DNA of 64,000 nt, from contig PNMZ01000006.1 in assembly GCA_013823945.1 (NCBI GenBank), positions 124,001 through 188,000 on the forward strand, in the 5' to 3' direction. Position numbers and translations under genes: made by a program. Every line of letters begins with the position of its first letter. Position 1 is the first letter of the stretch. The notes below the pieces were generated by a model that was given only the letters and a program-made list of their open reading frames with translations, was not told the DNA's origin and searched no databases. This stretch comes from a bacterium (GTDB taxonomy: Bacteria > Armatimonadota > Fimbriimonadia > Fimbriimonadales > Fimbriimonadaceae). Positions 30,583 through 39,179 of this stretch are shown in pieces.

Positions 30583-30789
30583 ATGTATGGTTTCAGTGAA
30601 GCGGGTCGTGTCTTGGCGAAACGAGCGATTGATCGAGATGAAGGCGGTCTGCAAGGGATGGCGAAGCGTTCAAAGGTGAATCATGTTCGATTGCGTCGAG
30701 CCGTAATGTTTGGCGGGCGCTTGTCTAAAGAAGAGATGGAGTATCTCTCGTTGGCAATCGGCTGGCCGATGAAGTATATCGTAATTTAA
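30583..30789 (+). CDS. Small HTH-like DNA-binding protein, 68 aa
   Basis: Start MYGFSEAGRVLAKR is chosen because AAAGGGG lies 9 bases upstream. The succession AKRAIDRDEGGLQGMAKRSKVNHVRLRRAVMFG, then KEEMEYLSLAIGWP, resembles an XRE-type helix-turn-helix with a recognition helix in the middle. It is basic. Being at the divergence point, it is a candidate transcription regulator, although the fold is judged by pattern only. Confidence 0.55.
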   Translation: MYGFSEAGRVLAKRAIDRDEGGLQGMAKRSKVNHVRLRRAVMFGGRLSKEEMEYLSLAIGWPMKYIVI

Positions 30790-30797
30790 AAAGGTAG

Positions 30798-30826
30798 TTG
30801 CGCAAGGGTGGTGAGCGTGGTATGAT
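30798..30826 (+). promoter_or_regulatory. Plus-strand promoter P3
   Basis: TTGCGC at 30798-30803, 17 bases, TATGAT at 30821-30826 with TGG before it. The best match among the cassette promoters. Shares GTGAGCGTGGTA with P1. Confidence 0.7.
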
Positions 30827-30832
30827 GGGAAC

Positions 30833-31050
30833 ATCAAGCAGCGGTTCGCCATACCCGCAGCTGATCTCTTATTTGGTGGAAACTACCTTATGGTAAGCGC
30901 GCCAGGTACGGGCGTTCCTGCTCATCTCGTTGCCAAAAAAACAGAGAGCTATGTAGGAATGACCCGCCACGACTCGATTTGACGACCGTAACGTGGACTG
31001 GGGCGCAGAGCATCATAGGGCTAGGCGATCGGGGGACCGGTCGCTTTTTA
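30833..31050 (+). ncRNA. Structured RNA of about 220 nt (cassette 3)
   Basis: No gene between promoter P3 and its terminator. It contains short helices with A-rich links, for example around GGTGGAAACTACC near 30876-30888. Ends in a terminator at 31025-31050. Confidence 0.55.
31025..31050 (+). terminator. Intrinsic terminator of cassette 3
   Basis: An 8-bp stem, GCGATCGG/CCGGTCGC (one G-T pair), with a GGGA loop, followed by TTTTTA. Confidence 0.7.
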
Positions 31051-31076
31051 TTTTGCTTTCCTTGCAGCGGGGGCTG

Positions 31077-31085
31077 TGCTAAGAT
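31077..31085 (+). promoter_or_regulatory. Weak extended -10 promoter P4
   Basis: TGCTAAGAT, an extended -10 (TG, one base, TAAGAT), lies 25 bases after the cassette 3 terminator. No -35 with correct spacing. Confidence 0.3.
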
Positions 31086-31091
31086 TGGATT

Positions 31092-31186
31092 AGATCCCAA
31101 CTGGATTGGGGATCAACGGACAAGACTTTGTGCGTATACGAGAGAAACTGGGGCCACACATGTTGAGACGCATGTGTGGCCTTTTC
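31092..31186 (+). ncRNA. Short RNA of about 95 nt (cassette 4)
   Basis: A short leader then a perfect 11-bp terminator stem, GGCCACACATG/CATGTGTGGCC, at 31152-31181, extended outward by ATACGAGA/TCTCGTAT. No gene. Confidence 0.4.
31152..31186 (+). terminator. Intrinsic terminator of cassette 4
   Basis: A perfect 11-bp stem with an 8-base loop followed by TTTTC. Also lies ahead of the virion operon and insulates it from upstream transcription. Confidence 0.75.
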
Positions 31187-31221
31187 TCGTATCTGATACC
31201 TGAGCGAGGTTTGGATGTGCA

Positions 31222-31230
31222 TGGTATAAT
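31222..31230 (+). promoter_or_regulatory. Promoter P5 before the virion operon
   Basis: ATGGTATAAT with TATAAT at 31225-31230 and extended TG. This is the last promoter before the terminase-region genes. Transcription would start near 31237. Confidence 0.6.
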
Positions 31231-31236
31231 AGAGAT

Positions 31237-31326
31237 ATAGAAGCAAGGACAGCCATCACTTCAACAGGGACCGCTACAGGTACCGGCGCAGGCCGGAGGA
31301 AGGGTCGATGCTGCCTTGCTTTTTTG
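31237..31326 (+). ncRNA. Leader RNA with attenuator-like terminator
   Basis: A 90-nt leader whose two ends pair: AAGCAAGG at 31241-31248 with CCTTGCTT at 31314-31321, helped by AGC/GCT inside, followed by TTTTTT. A stem that encloses a 65-base folded loop suggests a regulated attenuator or a small RNA rather than a simple terminator. Confidence 0.5.
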
Positions 31327-31356
31327 TGTGTCCGAAAATTGAGAGGGGGTGAATGT

Positions 31357-32184
31357 ATGTCAGAGCTAACGAATAAAAAGAACGAGATCAAGATCGACAT
31401 CGCAGAGAAGGCGGATGAGCTCGGGATGGAAATCTCAGAGAACGACGCCATGGAGCAGACGCTCGAGATGCTGGTGCGACGTAGCGAGGGATGGATGCAG
31501 AAGAAATCATCCGACTCGGTGCTCGAGGCCGCACGACGGATGCGACAGCAGAACCGTAAGCGTTCTGTATTGAGCTCGATACCGCTCGTATGTAAGTCGC
31601 ACGAATGCCCGTTCAATGGGACATGTGACTTCTATGCGCACGAATTGGCGCCAGAGGGTGAGCGTTGCCCGATTGAAATCGCCTCGATTGAGGATCTGTT
31701 CATGCGTTATTGCAAGGAGCTCGGTGTCGATCCGGATGACCCTGAGCAGACCATAGATACGATGATGATCAAGGAATTGATTGATATCGATATCATGATT
31801 TTGCGATGCGACAACAAGCTCGCAATCGATGCAGACTTCATCGTCGAGAACGTCGTCGGTGAAGACCGTGAAGGGAACCCGATCAGTCAGAAGTCCTTGC
31901 ACACCGCGTCCACTTACAAGGAGCAGTTACGCGCATCGAAGTACAAGACGCTGCAACTCTTGAACTCGACACGTAAGGATAAGAACGAAAGCACTGAGGT
32001 TGAGATGACGGAAGCCGAGCGCGTCGCGGAAATGATGCTCGTGATGAGTGAGGCGAGCAAGCAGATCAGCGAGGAATCGAAGCGTCGTGACGCCTACCTA
32101 GGTACCGGCCGCTCCGGGGATATCGAAGCACCAGTTGAGACAGGCGAGTATGTGGAAGCCGAATATTCAGAATTGGAGGAATAA
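31357..32184 (+). CDS. Terminase small subunit candidate
   Basis: Start MSELTNKKNEIK is chosen because GAGGGGGTG lies upstream. 275 residues. It has a helical N-terminus (DAMEQTLEMLVRRSEGWM), four Cys at residues 79, 84, 90 and 104 (CKSHECPFNGTC ... CPIE) as in a zinc site, and an acidic helical centre and end (DLFMRYCKELGVDPDDPEQ, AERVAEMMLVMSEASKQI). First gene of the virion operon and three genes before the large terminase. Small subunits recognise packaging sites on DNA. The assignment comes mainly from position, the cysteine cluster and the helical body. Confidence 0.5.
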   Translation: MSELTNKKNEIKIDIAEKADELGMEISENDAMEQTLEMLVRRSEGWMQKKSSDSVLEAARRMRQQNRKRSVLSSIPLVCKSHECPFNGTCDFYAHELAPEGERCPIEIASIEDLFMRYCKELGVDPDDPEQTIDTMMIKELIDIDIMILRCDNKLAIDADFIVENVVGEDREGNPISQKSLHTASTYKEQLRASKYKTLQLLNSTRKDKNESTEVEMTEAERVAEMMLVMSEASKQISEESKRRDAYLGTGRSGDIEAPVETGEYVEAEYSELEE

Positions 32185-32187
32185 CAA

Positions 32188-32847
32188 ATGCGTAAATTAG
32201 GACAAAGCATCGCATCGAAGGTGACGCGTGGGTTCAACCAGGCAAACAATAAGATTGCGACAAACCTTGTGCAAGCGAAGAGTAAGGTGGATCGATTCGC
32301 AGGCGATTATGCACAGAATACGATCGATCAGGCCATGGCACGTGGAGGAGCAGGAAAAAGCTCAGGAGGCCGTATCAAAGGGATGGCCGACAAGCAGGCT
32401 CAGTCTGTCGTGAACAACGCTCAGAAGAAATGGGCGCAAGGATTTGCTGAAGGTGTGAAGCCTCAGCCTCGGGCACCGCGAGCTAAAGCTAGTGGTGGAA
32501 CAGTCGCCACACCACCCTCTACGCCGCCAGTGAAGGCGACAGGGATCACGGACACACCGCCGACAGAGAGCAAGTTCCGTGCGATGCAGGATATCAAAAT
32601 GGCAGCACGAGGCGAGGCGCCCGCGACGACAGTATTCCGGACCCGAGAGGCACGTGACGCGATGATCAAGTCGGGTGAGGGGAAAGACCATAAATTTGCC
32701 AAAGGCTCGACGTCATGGCAACGGGTAGGGGTCACTGCAGCGGCAGGTTATGCCGGATTCGATGCGGTTGATCGTATGGGCAGTGGTGGAAACCTGACTC
32801 GAAACGAGACAGGGAAGCGGGATATCGTAGGGATTCCGATCCTGTAA
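32188..32847 (+). CDS. Basic virion-region protein, 219 aa
   Basis: Starts MRKLGQSIASKVTRG with GGAGGAATAAC upstream. It is strongly basic, low in complexity in the middle (PQPRAPRAKASGG, PPSTPPVKATG), with a small hydrophobic patch near the end (VGVTAAAGYAGFDAV). Followed by two smaller proteins with similar Gly/Ala-rich patches. The trio could be internal virion or DNA-injection proteins, but nothing is recognised. Confidence 0.65.
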   Translation: MRKLGQSIASKVTRGFNQANNKIATNLVQAKSKVDRFAGDYAQNTIDQAMARGGAGKSSGGRIKGMADKQAQSVVNNAQKKWAQGFAEGVKPQPRAPRAKASGGTVATPPSTPPVKATGITDTPPTESKFRAMQDIKMAARGEAPATTVFRTREARDAMIKSGEGKDHKFAKGSTSWQRVGVTAAAGYAGFDAVDRMGSGGNLTRNETGKRDIVGIPIL

Positions 32848-32860
32848 GGAGGCGTTATGA

Positions 32861-33262
32861 ATGAGTTGGGCTAAACGAGCGGCTCAAGCCGTGGGCGGTC
32901 GAATGAAACGTATGCCTGGAGAAGCAATAGAGGGATTGAAAGAACCAGGGCTCATCAAGCAGGCAGATGGAAGGAATCTGGACAACCTATTCACAAACCG
33001 TCGGCTGACCTCTCGAGCGAAATACGGCGTAGCGGCAGGTGGTGTCGGATATGGGGTCTATCAATTCGATGATGCCGATTCGAAGGCCATCGAACAGCGT
33101 GCAGAGATGACGAATGAGATTCAAAGCATCGCGGGGACGCGGGCGGACCAGATGAACTATCAGGCGTACTCGGGACGGACAATACGAGGGGCACGTAATG
33201 ATCAGGAGTCACTCGTATTCGCCATGCATAAATTGCGTCACAGCGGATACCTAGGGGGTTAA
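32861..33262 (+). CDS. Small virion-region protein, 133 aa
   Basis: Starts MSWAKRAAQAVGG with AAGGAGG upstream. A basic N-terminus is followed by a Gly-rich hydrophobic stretch (YGVAAGGVGYGVYQF) and an acidic, helical end. Shares the layout of its two neighbours. Unknown. Confidence 0.65.
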   Translation: MSWAKRAAQAVGGRMKRMPGEAIEGLKEPGLIKQADGRNLDNLFTNRRLTSRAKYGVAAGGVGYGVYQFDDADSKAIEQRAEMTNEIQSIAGTRADQMNYQAYSGRTIRGARNDQESLVFAMHKLRHSGYLGG

Positions 33263-33265
33263 AAG

Positions 33266-33724
33266 ATGAGTCAAAATAATCTACCAGCTCCGCAGAATAT
33301 GCCTCCAGGGCATGTGAACCCTCGGCGCTTGCCGCGGATCGGTGCTCAAAATGCGATTGCCGGTGCGGGAGCTGCATGGGACGTTTACAGCAGAATGAAA
33401 GAGGGAGAGCACATTATTCCGGCCGCGGGGAAGGCTGCCTTAACCGGCGCCTTCTATGCGGCACTTCCTGGAGGTGCACTAGGTGCGATCGCCATGGGTG
33501 TAGGTTTGGGTGTGGCGCAGAGCGCAGGAGCGATGTACGACGGATATCAGGGCATGAAACAGGAGTTCGCTCGCAATGGTCAGGTCATGGGGGCCGCGCC
33601 CTACATGGAGGAAGAGGGACAGGTAGCGATGCGAGAGATGATGCTCACAAGCCAATCACAGGCTGGGGAGTACATGATGCAGAAAACGAGAAATCACGCG
33701 AGAAGTAGGCATTCGACCTACTGA
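33266..33724 (+). CDS. Gly/Ala-rich virion-region protein, 152 aa
   Basis: Starts MSQNNLPAPQNMPPG and has a Pro/Asn-rich N-terminus. The middle is hydrophobic and Gly/Ala-rich (AALTGAFYAALPGGALGAIAMGVGLGVAQSAG), enough for a membrane-inserting hairpin. A Met- and Glu-rich C-terminus follows. Membrane-active internal proteins are used by some phages during DNA ejection; this is a guess. Confidence 0.6.
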   Translation: MSQNNLPAPQNMPPGHVNPRRLPRIGAQNAIAGAGAAWDVYSRMKEGEHIIPAAGKAALTGAFYAALPGGALGAIAMGVGLGVAQSAGAMYDGYQGMKQEFARNGQVMGAAPYMEEEGQVAMREMMLTSQSQAGEYMMQKTRNHARSRHSTY

Positions 33725-33747
33725 ACTGAAGATGAGGAGGAATTCAA

Positions 33748-34323
33748 GTGAATGAGAAATGGGTCAAGTTGAAGAAACGAATCAAGGCAAAATATAAAGG
33801 CTTGAAGGAGTACTTTCTCGACCGAGTGAAAGGCTATGACACAGCCCCAAAATTCTTTGATCGGTATGGAAAGAAACTCGGGTTGGAACCGCGAGAGATG
33901 CTGTCTATGGGCGTAACGCTATTGACGCGAAAAAGCGAGAAGTGGATCGAAAAACGTGTATTTGATCGTAGGCAGGGAACGACGACCACTGTAGTTGCGA
34001 TGGCCTTTTATGAGGTCGCTATACGTCGTAAACAGGTGGGCGTAATCGTATACAACGACACTGCACGTCGTTATATGCAATTCGTACTAAATAAATTGCC
34101 AGGGCTCGACCGTGATGGGGTTCCTCTATCGAAGCGCCTACAGATTTTCACGATTTCTGATATGGAGCGAGAGTATTTACGTGGGCATCAGTTCGATCTG
34201 ATTTTGTTTGACCGCTCGCAGAAAGATAAAAAATGGTTTGATGCGTTGAAAAAAGTAAAGGATGCCCTCGAAAGCGAACGAGTCGGGCGGGTCATCGAGT
34301 TCAACCAATCATTGGCGAATTGA
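33748..34323 (+). CDS. Degenerate terminase-like ATPase
   Basis: GTG start with AGGAGG 7 bases upstream; 191 residues. The central part aligns by eye with a terminase ATPase: RRQGTTTTVVAMAFYEVAI at residues 74-92 sits where Walker A would be (the usual GKT is GTT) and FDLILFDRSQ at 149-158 where Walker B would be (no Glu after the Asp). The order of strands between them (VGVIVYNDTARRYMQFVL) also fits. It immediately precedes the true large terminase and is probably not an active ATPase. Confidence 0.55.
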   Translation: MNEKWVKLKKRIKAKYKGLKEYFLDRVKGYDTAPKFFDRYGKKLGLEPREMLSMGVTLLTRKSEKWIEKRVFDRRQGTTTTVVAMAFYEVAIRRKQVGVIVYNDTARRYMQFVLNKLPGLDRDGVPLSKRLQIFTISDMEREYLRGHQFDLILFDRSQKDKKWFDALKKVKDALESERVGRVIEFNQSLAN

Positions 34324-34340
34324 AGAAGGGGTGACAGGGC

Positions 34341-36074
34341 ATGTCGAATGTTTCGAATGTCCTGGAGATGGAGGCCACGCTACGCAAAGACCCAGTGAAA
34401 TGGGCAAGATGGAAGCTGAAGGATCAAAAGGGGAACCCTTGGCAGGCCCGCTGGTATCAAATCGATTTGATCAATGACGTCGTGTCCGGTAAGACGAACA
34501 AGCTCGCCGTCCGAATGGGACGACGGGTAGGGAAGACTGAGACGATGTGTGTCTACATGCTATGGCATGCATTCCATAAAAAGAATCAGCGACTGCTCGT
34601 CGCCACGCCGTATGAGAACCAGGTGCGGTTGATATTCAAACGGCTGAAGGAATTGATTTCGACATCTAAGGAATTATCCGACTCTCTTATCAAAGATACG
34701 TCGAACCCATATGAACTTGGCTTCTCGAACGGGACCGCCATCATCGGGTTCACGGTAGGTGCGACAAGCGGTGCAGGTGCATCGGTACGTGGTCAGCGTG
34801 CAGATTTCCTCTTCATCGATGAGATCGATTACATCAGCCAAGATGGTATCGACGCGACGATTGCAATCAGCCACGAAGATCCACGTAACATCGGGATCTG
34901 GGCAAGCTCGACGCCTACAGGGAAGCGGAGCTTCTTCTATAAGATTTGTACGAACCGATCGACCGGTTATACGGCGTATCACTATCCGTCGATGGTCAAC
35001 CCGAACTTCGATATCGCCATGGAGACAGAGTTCCGCAGCACGATGACCGAACAGGGTTACGTGCACGAGGTCTTGGCAGAGTTCGGAGAGGAAACGATGG
35101 GTGTGTTCGGTAAACGGTTTGTCGAGGCAGCGAGAGACGAATTCCTGTACTCGTATTATTCACTCAACGAATATCAGATCGGTCTCGCAAAAGAGGACGG
35201 ATACGATATCGATAAGATCGTGTTCATGGCAGAGTATACGCAGAAGAACCTTCCTCCTAGTGCGAAACGGATCCTCGGCGTCGACTGGGATAAATACGCG
35301 AACGCGACTCAGATCGTATCGACGGTGTATGACACCCACCTCAACAAGTTCCGAGTCGAAGGCCGATGGGAGATTCCACGGAGTGAGTTCACTTTCGACA
35401 ATGCGGTCAAGAAGATCATCGAGTTGAACGATATATTTGATTACGATGCGATCTATGTGGACGCCGGTTCCGGCGAGATGCAGATCGAGCAGCTACGTCT
35501 CCACGGGAAAGAGAACCCGGAGACCGGCCTATACAAGAAGGTCAAGCGAATCCAGTTCAAGATGTCGATCGAGGTAACTGATCCGGTCACAGGTGGGATC
35601 GATAAAAAGAATGCGAAGCATTTCATGGTCAACCAGACATCGATGTTGCTCGAACGAGGGCGCATCGCAATCTCTGCTTTTGACGATATGATTTGGAAAC
35701 AAATGATGGGCTATTCGGTCGTCAAGTTCTCCGCATCCGGAGACCCGATTTACACCTCTGAGGACGAGCATGCATTGGACGCGTTCATGTTGACGATTCT
35801 CGGCTTTGCGCAGCAGTATCCTGAGATCACGCAGACGATGGTCAAGCAGCAGAATAGCACCAATTTCGGATCAATCGCCATGGCGAGCGGTGACGTCGAG
35901 GGCGCCATCTACGGTGGAACTAGCGATATCTATGGCGGGGGTAGCCGTTCATGGCGGAAGACTGACGAGGGTAGCTGGGGCAAGATCCCGACAGCAAGGA
36001 AGAAAGGGAATAAATTGTCGATGGCCCGTCGAGGCGGCGGCCGGAGTAAGGGGAGCGGCCGTACAATGTTTTGA
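34341..36074 (+). CDS. terL: Terminase large subunit
   Basis: 577 residues. Walker A MGRRVGKTE at residues 59-67, Walker B ADFLFIDEID at 154-163, and nuclease residues at VDWDKY (Asp315), VDAGSG (Asp374) and EDEHALDAF near 478 are all present. It cuts and pumps phage DNA into the prohead with ATP. The C-terminus is a Gly/Arg-rich tail (RRGGGRSKGSGRTMF), which may bind DNA or the portal. GAAGGGGTG lies upstream of the ATG. Confidence 0.95.
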   Translation: MSNVSNVLEMEATLRKDPVKWARWKLKDQKGNPWQARWYQIDLINDVVSGKTNKLAVRMGRRVGKTETMCVYMLWHAFHKKNQRLLVATPYENQVRLIFKRLKELISTSKELSDSLIKDTSNPYELGFSNGTAIIGFTVGATSGAGASVRGQRADFLFIDEIDYISQDGIDATIAISHEDPRNIGIWASSTPTGKRSFFYKICTNRSTGYTAYHYPSMVNPNFDIAMETEFRSTMTEQGYVHEVLAEFGEETMGVFGKRFVEAARDEFLYSYYSLNEYQIGLAKEDGYDIDKIVFMAEYTQKNLPPSAKRILGVDWDKYANATQIVSTVYDTHLNKFRVEGRWEIPRSEFTFDNAVKKIIELNDIFDYDAIYVDAGSGEMQIEQLRLHGKENPETGLYKKVKRIQFKMSIEVTDPVTGGIDKKNAKHFMVNQTSMLLERGRIAISAFDDMIWKQMMGYSVVKFSASGDPIYTSEDEHALDAFMLTILGFAQQYPEITQTMVKQQNSTNFGSIAMASGDVEGAIYGGTSDIYGGGSRSWRKTDEGSWGKIPTARKKGNKLSMARRGGGRSKGSGRTMF

Positions 36075-36087
36075 GGAAGTGATTTGA

Positions 36088-37167
36088 ATGGATGAAGAGA
36101 ACGAGATTCAACAGTGGTTACGGGACCATCCGGAGTTCCATGCGGAGACGCCTTTTTCGAATGCGACCCCTCAGGTAAATCCATATGAACAGATGGTCGA
36201 GCGGAGTGAGCGATTCTCGCTGACCAAGACGTACAGGGGTTATGAGGAGATCATAGCGATATGTGATGACCACATTGAACGATATGAAAAGGACGGCGAG
36301 TTGGATGAAAACAATCCACTCGTCGTCTTGCTGAGACGACTGAAGGATAAGGCAGAGCACCAAATTAAAAAACTGAAACAGCAATTTCTCTTAGATGGGA
36401 AGACTACCGACGAGATTGAACAACTCGAAGAAGAGTCGCTGAAGATGTGGAGAACGATGCTAGGAGTCCTAGAAGATGAGGAAGGGATACATGGGCACGA
36501 CGTCGGAGATCCTTTCGCCAAGGAGACGATTCAGACCGGATTGTTCCATCGACAAATCGCAGACCTGGGACTGGTGCATCAAAACAGGATCTCCGGATTA
36601 TTGGAACTATTGGATCTGATGGAGGATGATCTCCTGGAGTTGCATCCCGCTCTGAAAGATGGGGTGACACACTTCGCAGCCCATGTCGTCCAGACGGACC
36701 TGAACGTGGTCGTGGCATTGCTACAGGACGAAAGAGGAAATGTCGAGACCCAATGGGGGAACCACCTAAAGCAAGAAGTTGCGTTCTCTACGGATGTCAT
36801 CGATGCCATTCACGCGACGCAAGATAATGACTATCGAGCTCGGGCTGGTTATGAGTCAGGTGTGATGATGCCGCTCTTCGAGGCGGATGAGGACGCAAGC
36901 CCGCTCTTTGACCGCTTTGCTGGATACGTTACGAGATCAGGACGGCGCATCAAATCACGTTCGAGTCAGGGGCAAGGCACCTTGATCAATCTCTTCACGC
37001 AAGAAGTTGAGTGGTTCGGCAGAGCATTTTCCTTGGCGATAGAGCTCAGAGAGATTGAGACATTCAGAGAAATCTCGGCTCATCTGGCGGACCAAGAAGA
37101 CCTTACGCCCGAGGATGTTGAAAAAATCGTGAATTCCGTGGACTATCGTAAATCCCGCCGTTTTTGA
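36088..37167 (+). CDS. Unknown virion-region protein, 359 aa
   Basis: Starts MDEENEIQQWLRD with AGGAAG upstream. It is acidic and nearly all helical, with long charged helices (LLRRLKDKAEHQIKKLKQQFLL, EIEQLEEESLKMWRTML). Sits between the large terminase and the portal, where some phages have packaging accessory factors. Not recognised. A promoter lies just after it. Confidence 0.65.
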   Translation: MDEENEIQQWLRDHPEFHAETPFSNATPQVNPYEQMVERSERFSLTKTYRGYEEIIAICDDHIERYEKDGELDENNPLVVLLRRLKDKAEHQIKKLKQQFLLDGKTTDEIEQLEEESLKMWRTMLGVLEDEEGIHGHDVGDPFAKETIQTGLFHRQIADLGLVHQNRISGLLELLDLMEDDLLELHPALKDGVTHFAAHVVQTDLNVVVALLQDERGNVETQWGNHLKQEVAFSTDVIDAIHATQDNDYRARAGYESGVMMPLFEADEDASPLFDRFAGYVTRSGRRIKSRSSQGQGTLINLFTQEVEWFGRAFSLAIELREIETFREISAHLADQEDLTPEDVEKIVNSVDYRKSRRF

Positions 37168-37192
37168 TTCGATTTTTGGGCCACTTTATAAT
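37164..37192 (+). promoter_or_regulatory. Promoter before the portal gene
   Basis: TTGATT at 37164-37169, 17 bases, TATAAT at 37187-37192. The strongest textbook promoter in the window. A small hairpin (TGCGC-TTCA-GCGCA) follows at about 37206-37219. Confidence 0.65.
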
Positions 37193-37267
37193 GAGGGATA
37201 GATAATGCGCTTCAGCGCAACGATCTGACCGCATCGATGACGATTTCGCAAAGGAGGGTGGTCAGCG

Positions 37268-39163
37268 ATGGGACAACTAATAAACCTGGCCATTCGACGT
37301 GCGAAGCAACTCCGGAACGCCCCAGGCGGGAAGGGTGGCGCGATCAATCGTGACCCGAAGGCGAACCAGGTTAGGCGAATCGGTTATCAGGACGTCCCGA
37401 ACGGGGGCGGCCGGGATAACTTTGAAACGCCTGAAGCGGACCTGTCACGTATCAAGGAGGCCTTCAAAAGAGACTCCTATATGCAGCAGGCCTCGCTCAA
37501 GTACGTCGAACTCATCTTGAAGATGGGATACGACTTCTGGTCTGAGGATCAGACGGCACTCGATTACATCAAGAAACGATTCGAGATGATCGAGATTGCG
37601 ACAGACATCCCATTCGACGCGCTCCTAGAGCAGGTCGCAAAAGACCTCGTCGAATCTGGGAACGTCTTTATGGCGAAGGCCAGAGCAAAAGGTGGCATAG
37701 GCCTCCCGCCTGGCATCTCCGTCACCCCGATGCCACCGAACAAAGAGCCAGTCGCGGGATACTTCCCGTTGCCGCCGGAATCGATGTCAGTGGCTCGGGA
37801 CAAGAACGGTAAGATTCTCACCTGGCAGCAAGAGATCCAGGGCGTAGGTGACCCGATCGCATTAAGACCGGAAAACGTGGTGCACTTCCCGTTCAACCCA
37901 TCCTCAGGGAAGGTGTTCGGTCAATCGCTGTTCGCTCCTGTGATCGAGGATGTCCTTGCATTACGGAAGGCCGAGGAGAACATGATTCTCCAGTCACGCC
38001 GCTTCGCATTCCCGACCATCAAATACAAGGTCGGTCAGGCGAAAGAGGAGCGCTACTCGACAGACGAGGAGATTGAAGAGGTCAAGGCTGAATTGGAAAA
38101 CGCTGACCTTGAGGCGATTCACGTCATGCCAGAACGCCATGACATCGAAGGGGTGAACATCCCAATGATGGACATGCAGCCTGGGATCAACTACCTCGAG
38201 AACCGTGTGTTCTCGGGCGTCGGTTTGTCGGCTGTGGATTTCGGTCGTGGGGACACGGCTAACCGGAACACCGCAGATGCCATGACGGGAATCAAATCAG
38301 ACCGGGTCAAGATGTTCCAACACGTCATCATGACGTACTTCAATAAACGGATCATCGAGGAATTGTTGGTCGAGGGTGGGTTCGATCCTTATATGAACCC
38401 GGACCAGCGAGTCGAATTGGTCTTCCGTGAGACGGAAATCGAGCAACTCATCAAGCGTGAGACGCATGAGCTCTACAAATACGAGCACAACGCCATCACG
38501 TTCGATGAGCTTCGTTCGAACCTGAACCTCAGTCCGAACGTGGACGAGGCTCGTCTCATGCATAACTTCCTAGGGAAGGGCGCAGAAGAGACGAGTACGG
38601 CAGAGACCGACAATAAACAAAAGCCTGAGAATCAGTCAGGTAAGCGGTCGGGTCCGAAGAAGTCAACCGAATTCACAGAGAGTGCCAACGACACCCTAGC
38701 CGCATCGACTCGATTCGAGCGGGAGGCAAGGGGCAACATGTGGTTCGAATCTCTGAAGCGAGACGTCGTAAGCGCATATCGTGAAGGTTACAGCTCGGCG
38801 GGAACGGTGAGCAAGGTAGCTCCAGACCATCATCAGCTATTAGGTGCTTTGGTGGATGGGCCACGAGAGCGCTATGAACAACGAATCGCCGAGGGAGATG
38901 GGCGTATCGTTCACCTCATGGAACTTCACGCGAAGATCTGCCTTATGAGAGCCCACTGGTTCGGTTATGCCATCGCGCACCACCGAAACGGTTGTACGAA
39001 GTTCCAACTCAAAGTCGAGGAGGATGCTTGCTCGGATTGCAAGGCAAGGGACGGCGAAACGATGATGCTCGAGGTGAGCGGACACGGGGAGCAAATGTTC
39101 CTTCTCCAGGTGCCACCACTCCACCCGAACGGCGAACACGTCGGTTTAGAGGCTATCTACTAA
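37268..39163 (+). CDS. Portal protein with gpF-like C-terminal tail
   Basis: 631 residues. The N-terminal 420 residues fit a portal: YMQQASLKYVELILKMGYDFWS, a VEQVAKDLVESGNVFMAKA segment, the FNPSSGKVFGQSLFAPV region and a helical stem. It forms the ring at the head vertex through which DNA passes. From about 520 the sequence turns into a segment with ACSDCKARDG (587) and PPLHPNGEH (616), resembling the C-terminal Cys/His-containing end of Mu gpF/SPP1 gp7-type head proteins. A fusion of portal and head-morphogenesis protein is inferred. AGGAGGGTGG upstream. Confidence 0.85.
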   Translation: MGQLINLAIRRAKQLRNAPGGKGGAINRDPKANQVRRIGYQDVPNGGGRDNFETPEADLSRIKEAFKRDSYMQQASLKYVELILKMGYDFWSEDQTALDYIKKRFEMIEIATDIPFDALLEQVAKDLVESGNVFMAKARAKGGIGLPPGISVTPMPPNKEPVAGYFPLPPESMSVARDKNGKILTWQQEIQGVGDPIALRPENVVHFPFNPSSGKVFGQSLFAPVIEDVLALRKAEENMILQSRRFAFPTIKYKVGQAKEERYSTDEEIEEVKAELENADLEAIHVMPERHDIEGVNIPMMDMQPGINYLENRVFSGVGLSAVDFGRGDTANRNTADAMTGIKSDRVKMFQHVIMTYFNKRIIEELLVEGGFDPYMNPDQRVELVFRETEIEQLIKRETHELYKYEHNAITFDELRSNLNLSPNVDEARLMHNFLGKGAEETSTAETDNKQKPENQSGKRSGPKKSTEFTESANDTLAASTRFEREARGNMWFESLKRDVVSAYREGYSSAGTVSKVAPDHHQLLGALVDGPRERYEQRIAEGDGRIVHLMELHAKICLMRAHWFGYAIAHHRNGCTKFQLKVEEDACSDCKARDGETMMLEVSGHGEQMFLLQVPPLHPNGEHVGLEAIY

Positions 39164-39179
39164 AGAAGGAGGGAATATC

